Assembly (NCBI GenBank): GCA_002401295.1
Contig: NVSR01000008.1
Location: forward strand, 45,277-54,568
DNA: 9,292 bases
DNA from: SAR324 cluster bacterium
GTDB lineage: Bacteria; SAR324; XYD2-FULL-50-16
Reading direction: 5' to 3'
In this document: positions 1 through 5,840 of the stretch, one piece after another
Position numbering within the stretch: the first letter of the stretch is position 1
How the letters are laid out: each line of letters begins with the position of its first letter
Position numbers and translations under genes: made by a program
The notes under the pieces: model-generated
The model's input: only the letters and a program-made list of their open reading frames with translations
Database searches by the model: none
Told to the model about the DNA's origin: nothing

Positions 1-107
1 TTCGCTGATTCTGGTACTTTCTCCACTGCTTGTTCTGACTTTTTTTGGTCACACCCAATCAATGCAAAGCTAAATGAAATGACTAAAATCAAAAGTATTT
101 TTCTCAT
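1..107 (-). CDS. Putative small lipoprotein, 5' end only (runs off left edge)
   Basis: The start is the ATG at 107-105, and 35 complete codons are visible before the window edge. The N-terminus is a classic lipoprotein signal peptide: Arg2 and Lys3, a hydrophobic run from residue 4 to 18, then the lipobox Leu-Ile-Gly-Cys with the lipidated Cys at residue 19. Lgt and LspA would be expected to acylate and cleave it there. The mature part begins Asp-Gln and continues as a Lys/Glu/Ser-rich linker typical of a tethered periplasmic protein. Asp right after the Cys is, in E. coli, an inner-membrane retention signal; whether that holds here is unknown. No strong Shine-Dalgarno lies upstream, where the sequence is an A/T-rich run. 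The functional domain is outside the window, so no role can be given. Confidence 0.7.
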   Translation of the reverse strand, partial: MRKILLILVISFSFALIGCDQKKSEQAVEKVPESA

Positions 108-412
108 AATTTTTTATTTTTAAGATGTACTATCGGAGAATAAAACCTGCAGGCACCAGAAGCATTACCACTCAATAGATCTGATGTTTTATCCAGGATG
201 AACACAGACAGTTCCCTGATGCAGCCCATAGCTGGGCCTGGGAACAAGCTGATGATCGCGAATTATTTTCCGGCAAAATAATCAAAAGTTAAACTATGGT
301 AGGCGATGAGTTATTTAGAGTGGATCGGGATCATAGGAACATTTTAAAGCATTGAAAGTCAAGGTGAATACAAATAGTACTGTCAGCAATTACGGATCAT
401 CTTTTTTCTTTC
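108..412. other. Intergenic stretch without a convincing gene
   Basis: This stretch lies upstream of the lipoprotein gene and should hold its minus-strand promoter, but I found no good -35/-10 pair. The only coding-like signal is a plus-strand frame from ATG 198 of 27 codons, without a clear ribosome-binding site. The one clear structural feature is the inverted repeat at 211-245, listed separately. Confidence 0.5.
211..245. repeat. Two-tier imperfect inverted repeat
   Basis: The outer arms are GTTCC (211-215) and GGAAC (241-245). The inner arms are CAG+CCCA (222-228) and TGGG+CTG (233-240), with a one-base bulge at 237 and a TAGC loop. Six unpaired bases (216-221) sit on the plus-strand 5' side. 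There is no T-run on either side, so it does not look like a Rho-independent terminator. It may be an operator, a structured RNA or chance. Confidence 0.4.
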
Positions 413-586
413 TCAAACGGTGAATTTGCCTGCAAAAAAAACAGAATTAAGCTTGTACTTCCTATGGAAGCAACGCACTGTACCAAGTTCTGACCATTGA
501 ATCTTACCTTTTGCGAGACTAGGCTTTTTGTTAGTAATTTTTAATAGAAAGACAATTGAAAAAAGTATTCTCCATAGAAAAATCAT
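413..586 (-). CDS. Possible small membrane protein (57 aa)
   Basis: I take the ATG at 586-584 as the start because AGAAGG precedes it with nine bases between, which is a good Shine-Dalgarno. A longer in-frame GTG at 607 would put that sequence inside the gene. The product would have one hydrophobic segment at residues 1-17 (Met-Ile-Phe-Leu-Trp followed by Leu/Ile/Phe/Val) and then a basic tail of about 40 residues rich in Lys and Arg, ending at TGA 415-413. This fits a single-pass inner-membrane miniprotein with a positively charged tail. I recognise no family. The ribosome-binding site is part of the strong hairpin at 596-622. It lies alone in a 700-base gap, so it could be a chance ORF, and the start signal plus hydrophobic N-terminus are the only arguments for it. 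Confidence 0.3.
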   Translation of the reverse strand: MIFLWRILFSIVFLLKITNKKPSLAKGKIQWSELGTVRCFHRKYKLNSVFFAGKFTV

Positions 587-595
587 AGTGTCATC

Positions 596-622
596 CCTTC
601 TTCCCACTCAACGGAAAGAAGG
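596..622 (-). promoter_or_regulatory. Hairpin covering the miniprotein ribosome-binding site
   Basis: Read as minus-strand RNA, the arms CCUUCUUUCC (622-613) and GGGAAGAAGG (605-596) form a ten-pair stem with one U-G wobble, around a seven-base loop that could shrink to five by a further G-U pair. The 3' arm contains the AGAAGG that would serve as Shine-Dalgarno for the ATG at 586. No T-run follows, so it is not a terminator. A stem that hides a ribosome-binding site suggests translational control, which is inference. The dyad could equally be a DNA operator. Confidence 0.4.
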
Positions 623-701
623 AATGGAGTCTAGTCCTAAAAATACAGGGATTACTATTCTTTGGGGATGTAGAAAAAAATAATACTCGCAATCACTATA
701 A

Positions 702-742
702 CATTCCTAAGTAGGCAAGGGGCCTACAGGAGCTTGGGAATG
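702..742 (+). promoter_or_regulatory. Two-tier leader hairpin upstream of betA
   Basis: The outer stem is CATTCCTAA (702-710) with TTGGGAATG (734-742), nine pairs including one T-G wobble. It stacks on an inner perfect six-pair stem, GTAGGC (711-716) with GCCTAC (722-727), with loop AAGGG. The only unpaired internal stretch is AGGAGC (728-733), a bulge on the 3' side. That bulge is a consensus Shine-Dalgarno, and the ATG seven bases after AGGAG (740-742) forms the end of the outer stem. The element could therefore control translation of the short upstream ORF and, through it, of betA. I do not recognise it as a known riboswitch class. Confidence 0.5.
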
Positions 743-835
743 AGAGAAAATACACCCGTTTCTGACTGTGATCTACAGTCCTTAAGAGAAATTAGTAGAG
801 AGAGAATTGTAAATGTCCAAACAGAAAAACTATGA
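740..835 (+). CDS. Upstream ORF / possible leader peptide overlapping the betA start (31 aa)
   Basis: ATG 740 follows AGGAG (728-732) with seven bases between, one of the two best ribosome-binding sites in the window. The reading frame has 31 codons and stops at TGA 833-835, 23 bases inside betA and in a different frame. The predicted peptide is hydrophilic and charged (starts Met-Arg-Glu-Asn, with Arg and Glu repeated in the second half, one Cys at residue 10) and has no membrane segment. betA itself has only a weak AGAGAG site, so ribosomes leaving this ORF could re-initiate at the betA ATG 813. Both the start codon and its Shine-Dalgarno lie within the hairpin at 702-742, and codons 9-14 span a second hairpin. 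I recognise no homologue. It may be a regulatory leader or a coincidence. Confidence 0.35.
   Translation: MRENTPVSDCDLQSLREISRERIVNVQTEKL
764..780 (+). promoter_or_regulatory. Short hairpin in the betA leader
   Basis: GACTGT (764-769) and ACAGTC (775-780) are a perfect six-base inverted repeat around GATCT. It lies 21 bases downstream of the larger leader hairpin and 32 bases before the betA start. The TGTGA inside it resembles one half of a CRP site, but the other half does not match, so I read it as a second RNA stem of the leader or as an operator dyad. Confidence 0.35.
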
Positions 836-2456
836 CTACATTATTATTGGTGGCGGTTCAGCCGGTTGTGCTTTAGCAAATCGGTTGAGTGCCGGATCGG
901 CAAGTGTATTAGTCCTGGAAGCGGGACGGCCTGATTCAATTTGGGATATTTTCATCCACATGCCTGCCGGTCTGACCACTCCGATTGGCAACAAATTCTA
1001 TGACTGGTGTTATGAGTCAGAGCCTGAACCTTTCATGGGTAACAGGCGTATTTTTCATGGACGAGGTAAGGTTCTGGGAGGATCCAGTAGTATTAACGGC
1101 ATGATTTACCTTCGGGGGAACCCGATGGACTATGAAAAGTGGTCCCGTGATCCGGGCATGGAAAACTGGGACTACGACCATTGTCTGCCATACTTTAAAA
1201 AAGCAGAAAATCGTCTGGCCAGGGAGAATGAGTATCATGGTACCAAAGGTCCGTTAATTCTAGAACCGGGCCCTTGTGAAAATCCATTATTTGGCGCGTT
1301 TTTTAAGTCTGCGGAACAGGCAGGATATCCACTCTCAGATGATATTAATGGATACCAGCAGGAAGGATTTGGTGCCTTTGACCGTAATGTGCACCGAGCA
1401 AGGCGCTTGAGTGCAGCCCGCGCTTACTTGCATCCCGTGATGGATCGCCCTAATCTTGAATTGATTTGTCGGGCTATGGTCAACAAAATTCTTTTTGAGG
1501 GGAAGAAAGCCGTTGGTGTTGAATTTAGCCAGGGTAAGGGAGATGTCAGCAAAGTTTATGGTCAAGAAATTATCTGCTGTGGTGGCGCGATCAATTCCCC
1601 ACAGCTCCTGCAACTTTCCGGTATCGGCAACGCGAAAGAGTTGGGTGCATTAGGAATTAAGGTGGTGCAGGACTTACCTGGAGTAGGAGAGAATCTGCAG
1701 GATCATCTGGAGGTTTATGTGCAATATGCCAGCAAGAAACCTGTTTCCTTAAATCCTGCCTTGAAATGGTGGAAGAAACCGTGGATTGGATACCAATGGT
1801 TATTTCATCGCAAAGGCGCTGCGGCTTCCAACCACTTTGAAGGAGGTGGCTTTATCCGTGGTAGTGAGGATGAAAAATACCCAAATATTCAATTCCATTT
1901 TTTACCCTTGGCGATTCGTTACGATGGTTCATCTCCCGGTAAAGATCATGGTTATCAAGTGCATGTGGGGCCTGTGCTTTCCGATGCCAGAGGTTCTATC
2001 AAAATCAAATCGACGGATCCCCGGGTGCACCCCGAGTTGCGTTTCAATTACTTATCCACAGAAAAAGATCGTCGTGAATGGGTAGAAGCCGTTCGAGCTG
2101 CTCGTAATATTTTAAATCAGCCGGCTTTTGATGAATTCAATGGTGGGGAACTCTCACCTGGAGTCGATGTGGAAACAGATGAGCAAATTCTGGACTGGGT
2201 GGCCAAAGATGGGGAAACAGCCTTGCATCCCTCCTGCACCTGTAAGATGGGGAAGGATGACATGGCAGTTGTTGACCCGGATAGTTTGAAGGTACACGGA
2301 GTTGAAAACCTGCGAGTGGTAGACGCTTCCATCATGCCGTATATTCCCAATGCAAACCTCTATGCACCGGTAATGATGATGGCTGAAAAGGCAGCAGATA
2401 TGATCTTGGGCAATACTGCTTTGGTCTCCCCAAATTCAACTTTTCATCGTCAGTAA
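813..2456 (+). CDS. betA: Choline dehydrogenase (GMC oxidoreductase, BetA)
   Basis: An FAD-dependent oxidoreductase expected to oxidise choline to betaine aldehyde, and perhaps further to glycine betaine, passing electrons to the respiratory chain at the inner membrane. The 547 residues match the usual BetA length. The sequence shows the FAD-binding GGGSAG at 13-18, GMC signature 1 around 83-102 (GRGKVLGGSSSING), and signature 2 at 258-272 (GAINSPQLLQLSGIG). The catalytic His472 lies in HPSCTCKMG, and Asn515 is at the second catalytic position. The pattern PEPF-NRR, ENW, DDINGYQQEGFG and SNHFE-GGFIR is characteristic of BetA rather than other GMC enzymes. The position after Asn-Leu, often Asn in relatives, is Tyr517. 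The own ribosome-binding site is weak (AGAGAG), and a short ORF with a strong one overlaps the start. The 3' end overlaps betB by 7 bp, tail to tail. Confidence 0.93.
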   Translation: MSKQKNYDYIIIGGGSAGCALANRLSAGSASVLVLEAGRPDSIWDIFIHMPAGLTTPIGNKFYDWCYESEPEPFMGNRRIFHGRGKVLGGSSSINGMIYLRGNPMDYEKWSRDPGMENWDYDHCLPYFKKAENRLARENEYHGTKGPLILEPGPCENPLFGAFFKSAEQAGYPLSDDINGYQQEGFGAFDRNVHRARRLSAARAYLHPVMDRPNLELICRAMVNKILFEGKKAVGVEFSQGKGDVSKVYGQEIICCGGAINSPQLLQLSGIGNAKELGALGIKVVQDLPGVGENLQDHLEVYVQYASKKPVSLNPALKWWKKPWIGYQWLFHRKGAAASNHFEGGGFIRGSEDEKYPNIQFHFLPLAIRYDGSSPGKDHGYQVHVGPVLSDARGSIKIKSTDPRVHPELRFNYLSTEKDRREWVEAVRAARNILNQPAFDEFNGGELSPGVDVETDEQILDWVAKDGETALHPSCTCKMGKDDMAVVDPDSLKVHGVENLRVVDASIMPYIPNANLYAPVMMMAEKAADMILGNTALVSPNSTFHRQ

Positions 2457-3919
2457 GGAGCCTCTACCTCACCCATTTCTACGTAAACACTTTTTAACTG
2501 AGTATAATGTTCAATGGTGGTTAAACTATTTTCTCGCCCAATGCCTGATTGTTTGTAACCACCAAAGGGCATTTCTATAGGGGTAATGTTGTAGTTGTTG
2601 ATCCAACAGGTGCCTGCCTGCAACTTGGCGACCACCCGATGGGCTCGCTGGATATTCTGGGTAAAGACACCCGCAGCCAGACCAAAGTCCGTATCATTTG
2701 CCCTTCGGATCACGCCTGTTTCATCCTCATCAGGGAAACTCAGTAAGGACATCACCGGTCCAAAAATCTCTTCCTTGACGATCGTCATCTCATCCCTGCA
2801 TTCAGAAAAAATAGTGGGTTCCACAAAATTTCCTGCAGCTAAATGAGGATCTGAAGGACGCCCACCTCCACAGAGCAACTTAGCACCCTCCTTTTTTCCT
2901 GATTCGATATAACCTAATACTTTATGCATGTGTTCTTTTGAAATCAGTGCTCCCACATGGGTTTCTGGATCCGTGGGGTCGCCTATTTTCATTTTGCGGA
3001 CTCGTGCTAACAGGCGCTCAGTAAAGGCATCTTCGATGGATTCCGCCACAAAGACACGGGTGCCATTCGAGCAAACCTCTCCCTGAGTATAAAAATTGGC
3101 CATAATAGCGGCGGAAACAGCCTGATCCAGGTTCGCATCCGCAAAGATGATTAAAGGGGATTTCCCACCAAGCTCCATGGTGACGGATTTGAGGGTTTTA
3201 GCCGCATCTGCCATCACTAGCTTGCCTGTGGCAACAGAACCCGTCAGAGATATTTTTGCAATTTTTGGATGCCGCGAAAGCATTTGTCCTGTAGCTGCAT
3301 GTCCTTGAACTACATTGAAGACACCATCAGGGACTCCTGCTTCAGTATAGATTTCCGCTAATTTATAGGTAGTCAGTGGAGTGAGCGCAGCGGGTTTGAA
3401 AATCATAGCATTGCCACAGGCCAGAGCGGGACCTGATTTCCAACAGGCTATTTGGATCGGATAATTCCAGGCACCAATACCCGCACAAATGCCCAGAGGT
3501 TCGCGGCGGGTATAAGCAAATGAAGTACCAAGATCATAGTGTTGCCCATGGAGGCTGGCTGCTACTCCTGCGAAATACTCGATAGCATCAGCTCCAGAGA
3601 GAATATCTACACAATCTGCTTCCTGAATTGGTTTGCCCGTATCCAGGACTTCCAAAGCAGCTAATTCCAGGTTGCGTTCTCGTAACAACGCCACTGCTTT
3701 CAATAAAATCCTCCCCCTTTCTGCACCGCTCATAGCAGACCACTTTTCAAAACCTTCCTGAGCAGAAGTGACGGCCTTTTCCACATCAGCCTCACTGGCT
3801 ACCTGGATCCGACAGATGACTTCATTAGTCGCGGGGTTGATACTCTCAAAGGTTTCTCCTGAGGTAGCGTTAACATAACGACCATGAATATACAGTTTTT
3901 GTTCCGGTAAGCTGGACAT
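2450..3919 (-). CDS. betB: Betaine aldehyde dehydrogenase (BetB)
   Basis: An NAD(P)-dependent cytosolic aldehyde dehydrogenase that converts betaine aldehyde to glycine betaine, the second step after BetA. The 489 residues are full length for the family and collinear with E. coli BetB from LYIHG at the N-terminus to the end. The family active-site residues are all present: Asn152 of the oxyanion hole (GAWNYPIQIA), Lys175 in FKP, the general base Glu249 in MELGGKSP, the nucleophile Cys283 in GEVCSNGTR, and the cofactor-binding Glu384 in EEIFGPV. YTRREPLG and GYKQSGIGREN are also typical. The start ATG at 3919 has AGGAG seven bases upstream. A promoter candidate and two dyads lie in the leader. 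The gene converges on betA instead of preceding it in an operon, so the two steps must be transcribed separately. No truncation or unusual residue is seen. Confidence 0.95.
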   Translation of the reverse strand: MSSLPEQKLYIHGRYVNATSGETFESINPATNEVICRIQVASEADVEKAVTSAQEGFEKWSAMSGAERGRILLKAVALLRERNLELAALEVLDTGKPIQEADCVDILSGADAIEYFAGVAASLHGQHYDLGTSFAYTRREPLGICAGIGAWNYPIQIACWKSGPALACGNAMIFKPAALTPLTTYKLAEIYTEAGVPDGVFNVVQGHAATGQMLSRHPKIAKISLTGSVATGKLVMADAAKTLKSVTMELGGKSPLIIFADANLDQAVSAAIMANFYTQGEVCSNGTRVFVAESIEDAFTERLLARVRKMKIGDPTDPETHVGALISKEHMHKVLGYIESGKKEGAKLLCGGGRPSDPHLAAGNFVEPTIFSECRDEMTIVKEEIFGPVMSLLSFPDEDETGVIRRANDTDFGLAAGVFTQNIQRAHRVVAKLQAGTCWINNYNITPIEMPFGGYKQSGIGRENSLTTIEHYTQLKSVYVEMGEVEAPY

Positions 3920-3936
3920 TGAAAAACTCCTGATTG

Positions 3937-3946
3937 TTAACGTTAA
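3937..3946. promoter_or_regulatory. 10-bp palindrome just upstream of betB
   Basis: TTAACGTTAA is a perfect palindrome 17 bases before the betB start codon and just 5' of the AGGAG. Its AACGTT centre recalls, from memory, operators of the TetR-family choline sensor BetI, but the flanks do not extend the symmetry and no betI is in view. It would be well placed to block transcription or initiation. Confidence 0.3.
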
Positions 3947-3983
3947 TATTGGGGGCGTTGATTTGAAAAGTTGTCATTCACAG

Positions 3984-4004
3984 CAGGTTTGATAACTAAA
4001 CCTG
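3984..4004. promoter_or_regulatory. 7-bp inverted repeat in the betB leader (operator or hairpin)
   Basis: CAGGTTT (3984-3990) and AAACCTG (3998-4004) form perfect arms around a seven-base A/T-rich centre. If the promoter at 4031-4059 is real, the dyad lies roughly 20-40 bases after the transcription start. That position suits a repressor operator or an RNA stem in the 5' leader. No T-run follows it in the betB direction, so it is not a plain terminator. Confidence 0.4.
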
Positions 4005-4030
4005 AGAGAAATCAACAGAATCAAGAGGCG

Positions 4031-4059
4031 AGTGTACGAATGGTTGAAGTAATTGGCAA
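4031..4059 (-). promoter_or_regulatory. betB: Sigma70-type promoter candidate for betB
   Basis: On the minus strand, TTGCCA (4059-4054) is followed by 17 bases and then TACACT (4036-4031), matching the -35 and -10 consensus at five and four of six positions with the ideal spacer. Transcription would begin near 4024 and give a leader of about 105 bases before betB. It is the best promoter match I found in the window. Confidence 0.5.
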
Positions 4060-4094
4060 TAAAATAGAGACAATGTTGTGAAGGGGTTGGAAGG

Positions 4095-4127
4095 ATAAAA
4101 AATACTGTATGCCCAGAATCAGCACAG
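4095..4127 (-). terminator. Possible Rho-independent terminator of the chemoreceptor gene
   Basis: On the minus strand, 18 bases after the chemoreceptor stop codon, CTGT+GC pairs with GC+ACAG across a two-base bulge (4127-4122 with 4112-4105). TATTTTTTAT (4104-4095) follows directly. The stem is short and the loop nine bases, so termination may be inefficient. A more distal stem using TGCC/GGCA is also possible. Confidence 0.4.
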
Positions 4128-4144
4128 CCTCTCCGACTGAGGCA

Positions 4145-5572
4145 CTACTGAGCATCCCGGTTCGTGATTTGTTGCAAACTGTCCGCCATAGAGTTGAGGC
4201 GGTTCATGGTCTCTGCAACAAGAGTGGTAGATTGGGAGAGGTCATTAATAGAATAGGCAATTTTCTCAACAGTCCCGCAGGAAACATCAACAGAGGCCGA
4301 AATCTCTTTAATCCCTTCGTTTTGATAGTCTACCTGTTGGGTCACAGAACACATCATACCGGATACCTGTTGTACTTCATTAATAATGGACTCCAACACA
4401 CCGGAGACCTCTTGGATGACTTGATTGCCCTCGACTATATTATCGCTACTTTGCTGAATTAAACTGCTGATTTCTACAACAGCCTCACTACTACGCCCCG
4501 CCAGATTGCGTACTTCATCGGCCACGACGGAGAATCCCTTCCCAAACTCCCCAGCTTTTGCGGCTTCAATGGCAGCGTTTAAAGAAAGTAGATTTGTCTG
4601 GTTGGCGATATCGGTGATCACACTGATAATACCGTTGATTCTATTGCTACCCTCTTGAATTTTCCGCATCGATTCATTCGCCCGAAAGACGGCTCTGGTT
4701 CCTTGCTCGGCCTTGCTCTCCGCCTCAATCACTCGTTGTTGTACTGCCTGAATATGGGTGGTTGATTTCTGATTGGAATCCACCATTTCCTGGATCCTGA
4801 TGGTTGCCTGCTGTAGGGATGCTGATTCCTCCTCTGTATTTTCTACAATGGAATAACTGGAAGAATTGATCTGCACCATTGTCTGAGAGAGTTCTTCTGA
4901 AAGCTCGGCCAAATCCACTGCATTCTCTTTAACATCCGTCAAAATACCTTCCATTGACCGCGCCAGTTCCTCTGCTTTATCCCCTGTGGTCTTCATAGCA
5001 TCAAAAGCTTGTACTTTCCCTCGCTCAATAATATGAGAAAGGAAAGTCATCATAATAGTGAGGCCAATAGTAGAAACTGCAGCACGGGAAAACTGAGACT
5101 CAGGAGGAATCACATTTTGAAAAGCATAACCTCCTGCTTCCAAACGGTATAAAGAAATTTGAATCAAAGTAATTACCGTACCCCAAAAAAAACCTGCTTT
5201 CTTGCCACTCAAAATAAAACAAGCAAAGGGAATTGCTAGTAACCAGTGAGTAGTGGCTGAACTAAAACCACCTGTATGAAAAGCAGCTGTAGTTAACAAT
5301 ATCGTAAGCGTTAATGAGATTAGCTGTGGAGGGAGAGAAGGATGGGAAATCCAGCGGTAAGTAAAGGGGATCAAAGCAAAGGTAGTCACTGCTCCCAGGA
5401 AGGTCAGGCCTAGCAAAGTACTGCCCAAAGAATAGTAAAGGTAGGCATAAAAAAAGCAGAAGATACTAGCCATGTAGGATGTCCAAACGGACATACGGGC
5501 TTTACTGTATACAATTTCATCTATTTTCAATTGATTCGGAATAAAAAAAGTAATGAATCTGGATATCTTCAT
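4145..5572 (-). CDS. Methyl-accepting chemotaxis protein with six-helix membrane domain
   Basis: A chemoreceptor that would control CheA through CheW. I chose ATG 5572, preceded by AGAG eight bases upstream; a GTG at 5602 would add ten hydrophilic residues but has no visible ribosome-binding site. Numbering from the ATG, hydrophobic segments lie near 28-46, 48-70, 82-97, 107-122, 124-141 and 163-181. The TGGF motif at 100-103, Trp110 and SGKKAG at 122-127 resemble a six-helix membrane sensor also seen in histidine kinases. No periplasmic Cache or four-helix domain and no clear HAMP follow. A long coiled coil runs from about 185 to the end, with the highly conserved hairpin tip at 325-358 (DIANQTNLLSLNAAIEAAKA, then GKGFSVVADEVRNLA). 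The C-terminus lacks a CheR-docking pentapeptide like that of E. coli Tar. The ligand is unknown. It may sense through the membrane. Confidence 0.9.
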   Translation of the reverse strand: MKISRFITFFIPNQLKIDEIVYSKARMSVWTSYMASIFCFFYAYLYYSLGSTLLGLTFLGAVTTFALIPFTYRWISHPSLPPQLISLTLTILLTTAAFHTGGFSSATTHWLLAIPFACFILSGKKAGFFWGTVITLIQISLYRLEAGGYAFQNVIPPESQFSRAAVSTIGLTIMMTFLSHIIERGKVQAFDAMKTTGDKAEELARSMEGILTDVKENAVDLAELSEELSQTMVQINSSSYSIVENTEEESASLQQATIRIQEMVDSNQKSTTHIQAVQQRVIEAESKAEQGTRAVFRANESMRKIQEGSNRINGIISVITDIANQTNLLSLNAAIEAAKAGEFGKGFSVVADEVRNLAGRSSEAVVEISSLIQQSSDNIVEGNQVIQEVSGVLESIINEVQQVSGMMCSVTQQVDYQNEGIKEISASVDVSCGTVEKIAYSINDLSQSTTLVAETMNRLNSMADSLQQITNRDAQ

Positions 5573-5840
5573 ATTCCATTCTCTAGCAGGTTTGTTTTCC
5601 ACATAAATTTCGGTTTCACTTCACTCTTTGAGGTTTTCCTGTAGGCCTATTTTCTTATTAACCTTTGCGTAAAGGTATTAGATATTGCCCAATTTAAAGA
5701 ATAAATTCAAGAAATAAAATTCCAATTTATTAAAACTATCAAATCAGATACTTTTAAGGAAGATTCCAGTACGTGGGAAAGGGGAAGCACTCTAGTTCAA
5801 ATCACATACCAATATTATTTTTTTCAGAGAGTTACATAAA
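5573..5840. other. Divergent intergenic region between chemoreceptor and thioredoxin-like genes
   Basis: A/T-rich and expected to hold both promoters. On the minus strand a weak candidate is TTTATT, 17 bases, TCTAAT, upstream of the chemoreceptor. On the plus strand TATTAT (5813-5818) could be a -10 for the thioredoxin-like gene, but it has no good -35. A perfect six-base dyad ACCTTT/AAAGGT (5661-5676) with GCGT between and the 8-bp palindrome TAGGCCTA (5642-5649) are possible regulator sites. No gene is seen. Confidence 0.4.

Noticed and set aside
198..281. 27-codon plus-strand ORF from ATG 198
   Set aside because: It has no clear ribosome-binding site and no recognisable family, and part of it is the inverted repeat at 211-245.
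662..702. Sigma70 promoter for betA using TTGGGG and TATAAC
   Set aside because: The spacing is 29 bases, and no acceptable -35 lies 16-18 bases before TATAAC. The real promoter may depend on an activator.
764..785. CRP-type site (TGTGA-N6-TCACA) upstream of betA
   Set aside because: Only the TGTGA half is present; the other half does not match. The symmetric reading as a GACTGT/ACAGTC hairpin is better.
1786..2085. 99-codon plus-strand ORF inside betA
   Set aside because: It lies wholly within betA in another frame and lacks its own start signal.
3907..4000. Second upstream ORF, in the betB leader, like that of betA
   Set aside because: An ATG near 3975 opens a frame overlapping betB, but it has no Shine-Dalgarno, whereas betB itself has a perfect AGGAG.
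4109..4462. 117-codon plus-strand ORF opposite the chemoreceptor
   Set aside because: It lies antisense to a highly conserved MCP signalling domain and has no ribosome-binding site or family match, so it is a shadow frame.
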